From contig NZ_LMLU01000001.1 in assembly GCF_001422665.1 (NCBI RefSeq), forward strand, positions 540,797 through 604,796: DNA of 64,000 nt, read 5' to 3'. Of this stretch, positions 1 to 8,343 are shown piece after piece (positions within the stretch are counted from its first letter, which is position 1; the number at the start of each line of letters is the position of its first letter). The position numbers were made by a program, and so were the translations under genes. This DNA comes from Arthrobacter sp. Leaf234. Its GTDB lineage: Bacteria > Actinomycetota > Actinomycetes > Actinomycetales > Micrococcaceae. A model generated the notes under the pieces. It ran no database searches, was not told the origin of the DNA, and worked only from the letters and a program-made list of their open reading frames with translations.

Positions 1-2
1 TG

Positions 3-395
3 GTGGACATCCTCCATCGCGGCGACGAGCACCGTTCGGGGCTCGGACGGGAGGCGGCCTCGGCCGTCCTCGACCGCTACGGACTGGCTCCGCAGGCCGA
101 GCAGCCCTACGACTCCCTGTCCGGCGGACAGCAGGCCCGCCTGCAGATCCTGCTGCTCGAACTCTCCGGGGCCACCCTGCTGCTGCTCGACGAGCCCACC
201 GACAACCTGGACCTGCACTCGGCCGAGGCACTGGAGCGTGCCATCGATTCCTTCGAGGGCACGGTGATGGCCGTGACGCACGACCGCTGGTTCGCGCGGA
301 GCTTCGACCGCTTCCTCGTCTTCGGTTCCGACGGCAAGGTCTACGAGACCAAGGAGCCGGTGTGGGACGAGAGCCGGGTGGTCCGGGCCCGGTGA
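3..395 (+). CDS. ABC-F family ATPase, C-terminal part (5' end outside window)
   Basis: The reading frame is open at the left edge, so only the last ~130 residues are present. They hold the ABC signature LSGGQQAR, the Walker B run LLLLDEPTDNLD and the switch histidine in VMAVTHDRWF. The DEPTDNLD wording and the lack of any membrane segment are typical of ABC-F proteins, soluble ATPases that act on the ribosome as translation factors or ribosome-protection (antibiotic resistance) factors. Which subgroup this is cannot be told from the tail. The next gene starts 225 bases downstream, after a perfect 15-bp inverted repeat that probably ends this transcript. Confidence 0.85.
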   Translation: MDILHRGDEHRSGLGREAASAVLDRYGLAPQAEQPYDSLSGGQQARLQILLLELSGATLLLLDEPTDNLDLHSAEALERAIDSFEGTVMAVTHDRWFARSFDRFLVFGSDGKVYETKEPVWDESRVVRAR

Positions 396-472
396 GGCCC
401 CGGTTTCCACAGGCACGCCCCCTGCCATGAGCCGGCACCGGGTCATCCGGTCCCACCCGTCCACACGCTCTC

Positions 473-507
473 CACAGGGTTATCCACATTCGGTGGATAA
501 CCCTGTG
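473..507 (+). terminator. Perfect 15-bp inverted repeat containing facing DnaA-box-like sequences
   Basis: The arms 473-487 and 493-507 are exact reverse complements, with the 5-base loop ATTCG. There is no T-run. It lies 78 bases after the ABC-F stop, so it may act as a transcription terminator. The left arm runs into TTATCCACA (480-488), a perfect match to the DnaA-box consensus. The right arm reads TTATCCACC on the other strand. A DnaA-binding role is therefore possible as well. Confidence 0.6.
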
Positions 508-619
508 CGAATCCGCCGGACGCCGGGCTTTCCGATGGCTTTCCGGGCCCGGCGGCGCTCCCTTGTACAGTGAACGACGGCGCCGAAGGGCGTCGCAGCG
601 GACACGGGGGCGAGCGACG

Positions 620-1792
620 ATGGACACGGGGACGACGACGCCTGCACCCGACGCTTCCACCCCGGGTACCGCGGTGGAGGTACCCACCCGCGCCCGGCGC
701 CTGCGTCCTGCCCTGATCGCGGGGGCGGCCCTCCTGCTCGTGGTCGTCGCCGCGGTGACCGGCGTCGCCCTCGTCAACCACACCGTCCTCGGGCCCGCCC
801 GGGCCGTCGAGGCCTACCTGGATGCGCTCGTCGCGGGTGACGCCGAGAGATCCCGCACCCTGATCGGTGACGGTGACGGTGACGGTGACGGTGACGGTGA
901 CGGTGACGGTGACGGTGACGGTGACGGTGACGGTGCCTCGGCGATCCTCCTGTCCGACGCCGTCTACCGCTCGGCCGAGGACCGGCTGACGGGGTACGAG
1001 GTACAGGACGTCACGGTGCTCGGGGACACGGCGACGGTGGCGGTGGACCTGATGCAGGACGGCGCCGCGACGCGGTACGCCTTCGAGCTGACGCGCACCG
1101 GAAGGACAGCCCTCGTGCTCGACCAGTGGAGGCTCGACGGGCCGGAACCCCTCCGGGACATCCGCGTCCTGGTGGACGAGAGGCTCGGACTGCTCACCGT
1201 CAACGGCGTCGACCTGGCGCTTCCCCCCGGCGGCGCTGCTCGATACCCCGGTCTGCGGTCGGTGATGCTGCCGGCCCTGCCCGGCCGCTATGTCGTCTCG
1301 CCGCCCGCGCCCTCCGCCTATCTGTCCTACGGCAGCGAGCAGCAGGTCGTGGTTCCGGTGGATCCTCGGTTCGCGCCCGGCGGGGTGCTGCTCGAGCCGG
1401 CTCCAACACCCGCCGCGGAGGCGGAGGCGGCGGACCGGGTCGAAGCGCTCCTGAACGCCTGCATCGCGAGTTCGGACGCCGCTCCCGCAGGATGCCCCAA
1501 CCGGTCCTTCCTGTTCGGCGACCCCGAGGACGTCCGGGTTCCGCGCTGGACCCTCGACCGTGCGCCGACCTACTCCCTCGAGAAGGGCTACGACCCCGGG
1601 GTGTACCGGCTGACGGGCCACGACGCGCAGGCCACGTTCTCGTACGAGCGCAACATCGAGTTCGACCGCGGGGAACCGGCACGATGGACCCGCGAGGAGG
1701 ATCCGCAGCCGCTGCTGATCACCGCCACCGTGACGGTATCCGCCGATGGGCTCGACGTGGACCTCGATCCGGACGCCGGGACCGGCGGCTGA
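620..1792 (+). CDS. Hypothetical membrane-anchored extracellular protein with a (GD)11 repeat
   Basis: About 390 residues from the ATG at 620; a TTG start at 563 is possible but gives an unusual Arg-rich leader. After a Pro/Thr-rich cytoplasmic stretch, one strongly hydrophobic segment (about residues 29-53) should act as a signal anchor. The external part begins with a short region resembling the stalk that precedes NTF2-like folds (AVEAYLDALVAGDAERSRTL), then eleven Gly-Asp repeats, then a long Pro-rich region without a recognised domain. Function is unknown. The repeat unit is six bases, so gain or loss of copies changes spacer length without breaking the frame. Confidence 0.7.
   Translation: MDTGTTTPAPDASTPGTAVEVPTRARRLRPALIAGAALLLVVVAAVTGVALVNHTVLGPARAVEAYLDALVAGDAERSRTLIGDGDGDGDGDGDGDGDGDGDGDGASAILLSDAVYRSAEDRLTGYEVQDVTVLGDTATVAVDLMQDGAATRYAFELTRTGRTALVLDQWRLDGPEPLRDIRVLVDERLGLLTVNGVDLALPPGGAARYPGLRSVMLPALPGRYVVSPPAPSAYLSYGSEQQVVVPVDPRFAPGGVLLEPAPTPAAEAEAADRVEALLNACIASSDAAPAGCPNRSFLFGDPEDVRVPRWTLDRAPTYSLEKGYDPGVYRLTGHDAQATFSYERNIEFDRGEPARWTREEDPQPLLITATVTVSADGLDVDLDPDAGTGG
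866..931 (+). repeat. Hexanucleotide microsatellite (GGTGAC)11 inside a coding region
   Basis: Eleven perfect tandem copies of GGTGAC fill 66 bases and encode (Gly-Asp)11. A twelfth, imperfect unit (GGTGCC) follows. Perfect conservation at the nucleotide level, and not only in the protein, points to recent slippage. Confidence 0.97.
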
Positions 1793-1830
1793 CGGATCCT
1801 CCGGCCTCCGTCACGCCGCCTGTGTCCCGT

Positions 1831-1859
1831 TTGTTGCTCGTGATCGTCCCGCCTACGGT
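1831..1859 (+). promoter_or_regulatory. Predicted promoter of the MFS gene, leaderless start
   Basis: TTGTTG at 1831-1836 and TACGGT at 1854-1859 are separated by 17 bases, the ideal spacing for a housekeeping sigma factor. Transcription would start 7-8 bases later, at or next to the GTG at 1867. No Shine-Dalgarno sequence is visible, so a leaderless mRNA is likely. Confidence 0.5.
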
Positions 1860-1866
1860 TGATCAG

Positions 1867-3096
1867 GTGAAGCCCGCCGTCCGATCCGCCATGTTCGCCA
1901 CCTACGCCATCTTCGGGCTGAACGGACTCGTCTTCGCGAGCTGGGCCGCCCGTATCCCCGCAGCCTCCACCACCCTCGGCCTCGCCTCGGGCCAGATGGG
2001 TGCCCTGCTGCTCGTGGGCGCCGTCGGCTCCGTCCTGTCCCTGCCGCTCGCGGGGATCATCGCTGCACGCTTCGGTACCGCCAACACCGTCCGCATCGGG
2101 GGAACCGCCGCCGCGCTGGCCGCCGGCGCCGTCGCGCTGGGTCTGTTCATCGTGTCCGTCCCGGTGGTCGCCGTCGGCCTGTTCCTGTTCGGGTGCGGGA
2201 TCGCCCTGTGGGACGTGGGGCAGAACATCGAGGGGGCCGCCGTCGAACGCCTCGTGGGCCGTACCATCATGCCGCGCTTCCACGCGGCGTTCAGCGGTGG
2301 CGCCTTCGTCGGAGCGCTCGTCGGCGCGGGCCTCTCCGCGCTCCAGGTGACACTGTCCGCCCATCTCGTGGCGGTCGCGGTCCTCAGCCTTACGGTCTCC
2401 CTGTGGACGCCTCGCTCCTTCCTGCCGGAGGAGGCACCGGACGCCTCGGCCACGGCGCCCGACGGCGGACGTCCGCGCGGTTTCGGGGCGTGGGGGGAAC
2501 CCCGCACCCTGCTCATCGGCCTCGTGGTCCTCGGCGCCGCCCTCACCGAGGGCGCGGCGAACGACTGGGTCGCCAAGGCCAGCGTCGACGGCCTCGGCAC
2601 GTCGGAGAGCACCGGAGCCATCATGTTCGCGGTCTTCGTCGCGGCCATGACGGCGCTGAGGTTCGTGGGCGGTCCCCTGATCGACCGTTTCGGGCGGGTG
2701 CGTGTCCTCCAGGCGAGCCTCGGCTCCTCCCTCGCCGGGCTCGCACTGTTCGTCCTCGCACCGAACGTCCCCCTCGCCGCGGCCGGCGCGATCCTGTGGG
2801 GTGCGGGCGCCGCGCTGGGGTTCCCGATGGGCATGTCCGCTGCCGCCGACGAGCCGGAGCGTGCCGCTGCGCGCGTGTCCGTCGTCTCGACGATCGGGTA
2901 CACGGCCTTCCTCGCCGGACCGCCGCTCATCGGATTCCTCGGAGACGTCGTCGGGATCCGGAACGCCCTGCTGGCGGTGGGCGTGGCGGTCCTCGCATCC
3001 TTCCTCGTCGCCCCTGCGGCGCGGGAGCGCGGCACCGACGTCGGAGATCCCGAGGACGAGGATGCATTGCGGACAGCTTCTGACCAGCACCCCTAG
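1867..3096 (+). CDS. MFS transporter (YbjJ-like)
   Basis: 409 residues, the usual length for a 12-segment major facilitator protein in the cytoplasmic membrane. Hydrophobic segments run through the whole sequence. Loops with motif-A-like content occur in both halves (after AGIIAARFGT and in GGPLIDRFGRVR). The N-terminus (FASWAARIPAASTTLGLASG) resembles YbjJ-type proteins, whose substrates are mostly unknown. The GTG at 1867 is chosen because it sits one helical turn after a good -10 element. ATG 1891 is the alternative. A leaderless ABC gene follows after 32 bases, so the two need not form an operon. Confidence 0.85.
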   Translation: MKPAVRSAMFATYAIFGLNGLVFASWAARIPAASTTLGLASGQMGALLLVGAVGSVLSLPLAGIIAARFGTANTVRIGGTAAALAAGAVALGLFIVSVPVVAVGLFLFGCGIALWDVGQNIEGAAVERLVGRTIMPRFHAAFSGGAFVGALVGAGLSALQVTLSAHLVAVAVLSLTVSLWTPRSFLPEEAPDASATAPDGGRPRGFGAWGEPRTLLIGLVVLGAALTEGAANDWVAKASVDGLGTSESTGAIMFAVFVAAMTALRFVGGPLIDRFGRVRVLQASLGSSLAGLALFVLAPNVPLAAAGAILWGAGAALGFPMGMSAAADEPERAAARVSVVSTIGYTAFLAGPPLIGFLGDVVGIRNALLAVGVAVLASFLVAPAARERGTDVGDPEDEDALRTASDQHP

Positions 3097-3128
3097 GAAC
3101 AGTGCGGGCATCGCCCTACCCTTCATGC

Positions 3129-4124
3129 ATGGCAATCATCGAGGCAGAAGGTCTGAAGAAGACCTATTCGTCGAAGAGCGGGCCCGTCCATGCTCTCGAC
3201 GGTATGAATCTCTCCGTCCCCCAGGGGACGGTCAAGGCCCTGCTGGGCCCCAATGGTGCAGGTAAGACCACCGTCGTCAAGATCCTGACCACCCTCATCC
3301 AGCCGACGGCGGGGACAGCGCACATCGACGGCATCGACGTCCTGCGCGAGCCGAAGGCCGCACGGCGCATCATCGGCGTCTCCGGCCAGTACTCCGCGGT
3401 CGACGAGAACCTCACCGGTTTCGAGAACCTCGAGATGGTGGGGCGGCTCTACCACCTCGGCGCACGTGAATCGAAGCGCAGGGCACAGGAGCTGATCGAG
3501 CAGTTCGAGCTCACCGAGGCGGGCAACCGGCCGGTCAAGGGGTTCTCCGGTGGCATGCGTCGCAGGATCGACCTGGCCGGTGCGCTCGTCATCAACCCGA
3601 AGATCCTGTTCCTGGACGAGCCCACCACCGGGCTCGATCCCCGGAGTCGCCTCTCCCTGTGGGGGATCATCAAGGACCTCGTGCGCGACGGCACCACGCT
3701 GCTGCTCACCACGCAGTACCTCGAGGAAGCGGACCAGCTCTCGGACGACATCGCCGTGATCGACGGCGGAAAGGCGATCGCGGAGGGCACGGCGGACCAG
3801 CTGAAGGCGCAGATCGGCGGCCACCGCGCCGTGGTCTCCCTGGTCCACTCCTCCGACGCCGCCTCCGCCCGTGAGATCCTCGGGCGGCACGGTGACGGCG
3901 AGCCGCTCGTCGGGGACGACGGACGGAGCATCGAGGTGGCCGTGAGCGACGGCCCGCGGGCGCTGCAGTACATCCTGTCGGACCTCGGCGAGAGCGGTAT
4001 CGAACTGCACGACGCCGGCATGCGGCGGCCCAGCCTCGACGACGTCTTCCTGACGCTGACCGGTCGGCGCGCCGAGGCCTCGGACACCAAGGACGCATCG
4101 ACCCAGAAGGAGGCGGCAGCATGA
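3129..4124 (+). CDS. DrrA-type ABC transporter ATP-binding protein
   Basis: 331 residues. Walker A GPNGAGKT is at about residues 40-47, the signature SGGMRRR near 140 and Walker B LFLDEPTTG near 160. A C-terminal domain of about 100 residues follows, as in the daunorubicin-resistance (DrrA) family, which energises export by a separate ABC-2 permease. The stop overlaps the start of that permease by four bases (ATGA), so translation is coupled. The ATG at 3129 lies six bases after TACCCT (3117-3122) and has no ribosome-binding site, suggesting a leaderless start. The substrate is unknown; drugs or lipids are usual for the family. Confidence 0.9.
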   Translation: MAIIEAEGLKKTYSSKSGPVHALDGMNLSVPQGTVKALLGPNGAGKTTVVKILTTLIQPTAGTAHIDGIDVLREPKAARRIIGVSGQYSAVDENLTGFENLEMVGRLYHLGARESKRRAQELIEQFELTEAGNRPVKGFSGGMRRRIDLAGALVINPKILFLDEPTTGLDPRSRLSLWGIIKDLVRDGTTLLLTTQYLEEADQLSDDIAVIDGGKAIAEGTADQLKAQIGGHRAVVSLVHSSDAASAREILGRHGDGEPLVGDDGRSIEVAVSDGPRALQYILSDLGESGIELHDAGMRRPSLDDVFLTLTGRRAEASDTKDASTQKEAAA

Positions 4125-4996
4125 GTGTCCTGGCACCCGAGGGCCGGCAGCCCGAGCACCAGCAGGCTTCACCCTCCGGTTCCGGCGTGGAACCGCCCTC
4201 GGAACTCGCCATGTGGTTCTCCGACGGCTGGACGGTCACGAAGCGCAATCTCACCAAGCTCAAGCGGTCCCCGGACATGCTGGTCTTCGCGATCCTGCAG
4301 CCCATCATGTTCGTGCTGCTGTTCAGCCAGATCTACGGCGGGTCCATCGAGGTGGAGGGCAGCGACTACACGCAGTACCTCATGGCCGGCATCTTCGCGC
4401 AGACGGTGATCTTCGGCTCCACGTTCTCCGGATCGGCGATGGCGCAGGACCTCAAGGACGGCATCATCGACCGTTTCCGCACGCTGCCGATGAGCTCGTC
4501 GGCGGTGCTGATCGGCCGCACGAACAGCGACCTCGTGCTCAACGCGCTCTCGGTGATCATCATGATGGGCACGGGCCTGCTGGTCGGCTGGCGGGTGAAC
4601 ACCTCGCTGAGCAGTGCACTGGCCGGGATCGGGCTCCTCCTCCTGTTCTCCTATGCCTTCAGCTGGGTGATGGCGCTGCTCGGCATGTCGGTGAAATCGC
4701 CGGAGGTCATCAACAACGCGTCCTTCATGATCCTGTTCCCGCTGACCTTCATCTCGAACGCGTTCGTCCTGTCCTCCACCCTGCCCGGTCCCCTGGAAGC
4801 CTTCGCCAACTGGAATCCCGTCTCCGCGCTCGTCCAGGCGGTGCGCGAGCTGTTCGGGAACACGGGGACGGTGCCGGTGCCGGATGCGTGGCCCATGCAG
4901 AACGCCGTGGTCACGGTCATGGTCGGGATCGTCCTGATGCTCGTGATCTTCGTCCCCCTGTGCATCCGGAAGTTCGCCTCGATCAGCTCGCGCTGA
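4121..4996 (+). CDS. ABC-2 type permease (DrrB-like), partner of the preceding ATPase
   Basis: 291 residues with a cytoplasmic N-terminal tail of about 40 residues and six predicted membrane helices, the layout of the ABC-2 membrane domain. The stretch RNLTKLKRSPDMLVFAILQP is the amphipathic entry typical of DrrB-like permeases. The start codon overlaps the stop of the ATPase gene (ATGA), so both are made from one message and should form a heteromeric exporter. A strong hairpin 50 bases downstream ends the unit. Confidence 0.9.
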   Translation: MSVLAPEGRQPEHQQASPSGSGVEPPSELAMWFSDGWTVTKRNLTKLKRSPDMLVFAILQPIMFVLLFSQIYGGSIEVEGSDYTQYLMAGIFAQTVIFGSTFSGSAMAQDLKDGIIDRFRTLPMSSSAVLIGRTNSDLVLNALSVIIMMGTGLLVGWRVNTSLSSALAGIGLLLLFSYAFSWVMALLGMSVKSPEVINNASFMILFPLTFISNAFVLSSTLPGPLEAFANWNPVSALVQAVRELFGNTGTVPVPDAWPMQNAVVTVMVGIVLMLVIFVPLCIRKFASISSR

Positions 4997-5045
4997 CACG
5001 TCGCCGTCGTCCGAAAGGGGTACGGCGCACTCCTCGGTGATCATC

Positions 5046-5077
5046 CCTGGGGCCGGTGATTCGTCACCGGCCCCAGG
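5046..5077 (+). terminator. Terminator hairpin after the first ABC exporter pair
   Basis: Arms 5046-5059 and 5064-5077 pair perfectly over 14 bp around the tetraloop TTCG (UUCG in RNA, an unusually stable loop). There is no T-tract, as is common for actinobacterial terminators. It separates the two ABC transporter units. Confidence 0.75.
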
Positions 5078-5143
5078 CCTACTGTTGGTTGTACCGGGCC
5101 CGCGTCTGCGGCTCCCGTGTCGTCACCAGTCGAAGGAAGAACC

Positions 5144-6109
5144 ATGATCGAGGCACAGGCCCTGTCGAAGCGGTACGGAGCGAAGGCTGCCGTGGATTCC
5201 GTCTCCTTCACCGTGCATCCGGGAAAGGTCACGGGCTTCCTCGGCCCCAACGGTGCCGGCAAGTCCACCACCATGCGCATGATCATGGGCCTGGACAACC
5301 CCAGCGGTGGCCGGGTGACGGTGAACGGCCGGCCCTATGCCCAGCACAGGGCGCCGCTGCGCGAGGTCGGCGCCCTCCTCGACGCGAAAGCCGTCCACAC
5401 CAAGCGTTCCGCGTACAACCACCTCCGGGCGATGGCGGCCACCCATGGCATCCCCGACAGCAGGGTCAGGGAGGTCATCGAGCTCACCGGGCTCGGATCC
5501 GTCGCCAAGAAGCGTGTGGGCGGGTTCTCCCTGGGCATGGGGCAGCGCCTCGGTATCGCGGCTGCGCTCCTCGGCGATCCGCACACGGTGATCCTCGACG
5601 AGCCCGTCAACGGCCTCGACCCCGAGGGCGTGCAGTGGGTCCGCCACCTGGCGAACGGCCTGGCGTCGGAGGGCCGCACGGTCTTCCTCTCCTCGCACCT
5701 GATGTCGGAGATGGCGCTGACAGCGGACCACCTGATCGTGATCGGGCGGGGCCGCATCATCGCGGACGCCCCGATCCAGTCGATCATCGACGGGCAGGGC
5801 AAGGCCCGGGTCCGTGTCCGGGTCGATCGCCCGCAGGACCTCCTCGGCAGCCTCGCCGGCGAAGGAGTGACCTCGCAGGTCCTCGAACCGGAGCTGGTCG
5901 AGATCACCGGCGTCGAGCCCCGCCGCATCGCGGAGGTCGCGCTCCGGGAACGCGTCCTCGTCTACGAACTGACGCCCCTGCAGGTGTCCCTCGAGGACGC
6001 GTACATGCAACTGACCCAGACCGAGGTCGAATACCAGTCACACGACCTGCCCCTCACGCCGGCGACGCCGGACATGCAGCAGGTCCCCGCGCACATGGAA
6101 GGCCGCTGA
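5144..6109 (+). CDS. ABC transporter ATP-binding protein (BcrA-like)
   Basis: 321 residues. Walker A GPNGAGKS is at about residues 34-41. The signature appears in the degenerate form FSLGMGQRLG, with GG replaced by LG, as in bacitracin-type (BcrA) and lantibiotic-type exporters. Walker B is VILDEPVNGLDPEG. The ATG at 5144 follows a good site, GAAGGAAG. The partner permease starts two bases after the stop. Together with the kinase/regulator pair downstream this looks like an envelope-stress or peptide-export module; the substrate is not evident. Confidence 0.88.
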   Translation: MIEAQALSKRYGAKAAVDSVSFTVHPGKVTGFLGPNGAGKSTTMRMIMGLDNPSGGRVTVNGRPYAQHRAPLREVGALLDAKAVHTKRSAYNHLRAMAATHGIPDSRVREVIELTGLGSVAKKRVGGFSLGMGQRLGIAAALLGDPHTVILDEPVNGLDPEGVQWVRHLANGLASEGRTVFLSSHLMSEMALTADHLIVIGRGRIIADAPIQSIIDGQGKARVRVRVDRPQDLLGSLAGEGVTSQVLEPELVEITGVEPRRIAEVALRERVLVYELTPLQVSLEDAYMQLTQTEVEYQSHDLPLTPATPDMQQVPAHMEGR

Positions 6110-6111
6110 TC

Positions 6112-6987
6112 ATGGCAACATCGACCCCACAGGCTCCCGCCCGGCAGCGGCCGCGCCAGGAACAGCTCCCCGGCGTCACCTTCGGCCGTGTCCTCAAGTC
6201 CGAGTGGATCAAGGTCACCACGGTGCCCTCGACGGTGATCCTGATCGTGACGACGATCGTCGTCATGGTGGGCATCGCAGCACTCCTCGCCTGGCAGACG
6301 ACCTTCCTGTTCGACGCCCAGAGCAACCCCGACATGGCTGCGCAGATGCAGGCGCAGGGGGCGCCGGATGCCGCGGAGATCTCCCGTGACATCCCCGGGT
6401 CGGGACTGATCTTCGGTCAGCTGCTCATGGCATCGTTGGCGGTCGTGCTGATCGCCTCCGAATGGGGGACCGGCATGATCCGGTCCACCATGGTGGCCGT
6501 GCCCAACCGCACGTCCGCCCTGCTCGCCAAGCAGCTGATCATGGCTGCGGTCTCGTTCCTGGTGGGTGCAGGTTCCGCCCTGATCGGGTACGTCGTCGCG
6601 CAGCCCATCCTGGACACCGCAGAACTCGGCTTCAGCCTCGACGCCGACGGTGCGCTGCTGCACATCATCAACACAGGGTCTGTCCTCGCGCTCGTATCGG
6701 TCTTCGCCATGTCCGTCGGCACACTGATCCGCAACACCGCGGGCGGTGTGGTCACGTCGATCGGCGTGCTGCTCGTCCTGCCCATCCTCGTCGCCATCTT
6801 CGGTGGCGGGACCGAGTGGGTGGCTGACGCGGCACGGTTCCTCCCCAGCTCGGGTGGCGAGCAGATGGTCGCCACGACCATCCAGGACGGCGATCTGAAC
6901 CAGTGGCAGGGCTCCCTGGTCCTCGGCGGCTGGGCGCTCGTCCTCCTGGCGGCGTCCCTCCTGGTGACCAAGAAGCGGGACATCTAG
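6112..6987 (+). CDS. ABC-2 type permease, partner of the BcrA-like ATPase
   Basis: 291 residues with about six membrane helices. The first follows the sequence LKSEWIKVTTVPSTVILIV, a hallmark of the ABC-2/BcrB-like permeases that start with a Ser-Glu-x-x-Lys motif at the membrane entry. A large extracytoplasmic loop (about residues 65-100) carries the DIPGSGLIFGQ segment. The start is two bases after the ATPase stop, with GGAAGG upstream, so the two are co-transcribed. The histidine kinase gene begins 33 bases after its stop. Confidence 0.88.
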   Translation: MATSTPQAPARQRPRQEQLPGVTFGRVLKSEWIKVTTVPSTVILIVTTIVVMVGIAALLAWQTTFLFDAQSNPDMAAQMQAQGAPDAAEISRDIPGSGLIFGQLLMASLAVVLIASEWGTGMIRSTMVAVPNRTSALLAKQLIMAAVSFLVGAGSALIGYVVAQPILDTAELGFSLDADGALLHIINTGSVLALVSVFAMSVGTLIRNTAGGVVTSIGVLLVLPILVAIFGGGTEWVADAARFLPSSGGEQMVATTIQDGDLNQWQGSLVLGGWALVLLAASLLVTKKRDI

Positions 6988-7020
6988 GACGATGACCGTC
7001 CCACCTCATGACGCCCGGTC

Positions 7021-8343
7021 ATGAGCACTAGCCCCTCGGTGAGGGAGACCGCGGAACGAACGGCCGCGGTCTCCTTCACCGAGCTCAATGCCCGCCGGCT
7101 GGGTCCCGTCCGGCGGTTCTTCCGCAGGCATCCGCGGGCCATGGACGCCGTCGTGGTCCTGGTGTTCGTGGCGATCACCCTGCCCAGTGCGCTCTTCCTG
7201 ATCGTCGACCAGGCGTCATGGCTCGGGATGCCCGGGCTGGTCCTCGCCGCGACGGCGCTCGCCTTCCGGCGGGACCGACCCCTGGTCGTCCTCGCCTTCG
7301 TCTCCGTGCTCGACGTCCCCATCGGCATCCTGACCATGGGTGAGGGCAGCAGCGGTATCGCCGCGATGTTCGCGCTCTACACCGTCGCTGTCGCCCACCC
7401 GCTCCGTACCACCCTCGTCGCCGCGGTCTCGGCGACGATCCTCTCGGTCGGCTCGCTCTTCCTCATCCCCGCCGAGGCGTTCGCCGAAGCGCCGGGCGCG
7501 GTCTGGGTCATCAGCGGTTTCGTGGTGATCTTCCTCGGGATTGCCGTCGGGGTCGGCGTCACCGTCCGACGTGACCGCGAGCACGAGAGCGAGCTGCGCG
7601 AATGGGCTGCCCGCAACGCGGAGCTCGCCTCGGCGGGGGAGCGGAACAGGATCGCGCGGGAGATGCACGACGTCGTCGCCCACTCCCTGACCGTCATGGT
7701 GGCGCTCTCCGACGGAGCAGCCGTCGTCATGAAACGGGATCCGGACCGTGCCACGGCCGTGCTCAAGGAGCTGTCCGGCACGGGCCGGACGGCCATCGCC
7801 GACATGCGCCGCGTCCTCGGGGTCCTCCGGGCCGAAGCCGCGAGCGAATCCCTGCAGCCGCTGCCGGCGTCGAGTTCGCTCGCCCACCTGCTCGACGGCT
7901 TCCGGGCGGCCGGGCTGCCGCTGCGGGTGACCGCGAGCGGTCCGAGACTGCCGGACGACCCTGCCTTCCAGCTCACGGTCTACCGGATCCTGCAGGAATC
8001 CCTGACCAACGTCCTGCGGTACGGCAAGGGCGTTACGCTGGTGGACATCTCGATCGCCCGGACGGGCCACCTGGTGTCACTGCGGGTCGCCGACGACGGC
8101 CGGGGCGCGATGGACCCCGCAGTGTCGCTCGGCTCCGGCCAGGGCATCGCGGGCATGCGTGAGCGGGCAGCCATCTACGGCGGATCGGTCGACGTCGGTG
8201 CGAGATCCTCGGGCGGCTGGGTCGTCGAGGTGCAACTGACGGTTCCCGACGCCGACGGCGGTCCGGGGCATCAACGGGGGAAAGAGAAGGATGACGACGC
8301 AGCACAGTACGGAGGGCACGCCCATCAGGGTTCTGCTCGCTGA
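7021..8343 (+). CDS. Two-component sensor histidine kinase (HisKA_3/NarL type)
   Basis: 440 residues. An N-terminal block of about five membrane helices (residues ~40-180) is followed by a HisKA_3 dimerisation domain with the phospho-acceptor His near residue 216 (EMHDVVAHSLT) and a HATPase_c domain (VYRILQESLTNVLRYG and VADDGRGA). The last 53 bases overlap the response regulator gene. It follows the ABC permease by 33 bases, so it probably senses a compound or envelope state connected with that exporter. Its own ATG overlaps the stop of a ten-codon mini-ORF (6992-7024) that has an AGGA site, suggesting coupled translation. Confidence 0.9.
   Translation: MSTSPSVRETAERTAAVSFTELNARRLGPVRRFFRRHPRAMDAVVVLVFVAITLPSALFLIVDQASWLGMPGLVLAATALAFRRDRPLVVLAFVSVLDVPIGILTMGEGSSGIAAMFALYTVAVAHPLRTTLVAAVSATILSVGSLFLIPAEAFAEAPGAVWVISGFVVIFLGIAVGVGVTVRRDREHESELREWAARNAELASAGERNRIAREMHDVVAHSLTVMVALSDGAAVVMKRDPDRATAVLKELSGTGRTAIADMRRVLGVLRAEAASESLQPLPASSSLAHLLDGFRAAGLPLRVTASGPRLPDDPAFQLTVYRILQESLTNVLRYGKGVTLVDISIARTGHLVSLRVADDGRGAMDPAVSLGSGQGIAGMRERAAIYGGSVDVGARSSGGWVVEVQLTVPDADGGPGHQRGKEKDDDAAQYGGHAHQGSAR

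Noticed and set aside
443-1621. Long minus-strand open frame with a Thr-Val repeat
   Set aside because: It is the antisense reading of the (GGTGAC)11 gene; composition is Arg/Gly-rich with no start site or known domain.
1588-3135. Long minus-strand frame opposite the MFS gene
   Set aside because: It mirrors the transporter codons and has the Arg/Gly/Asp bias typical of antisense GC-rich frames.
5080-5085. TACTGT as the promoter of the BcrA-like gene
   Set aside because: The -10 is acceptable, but the -35 position falls inside the terminator stem and matches poorly.
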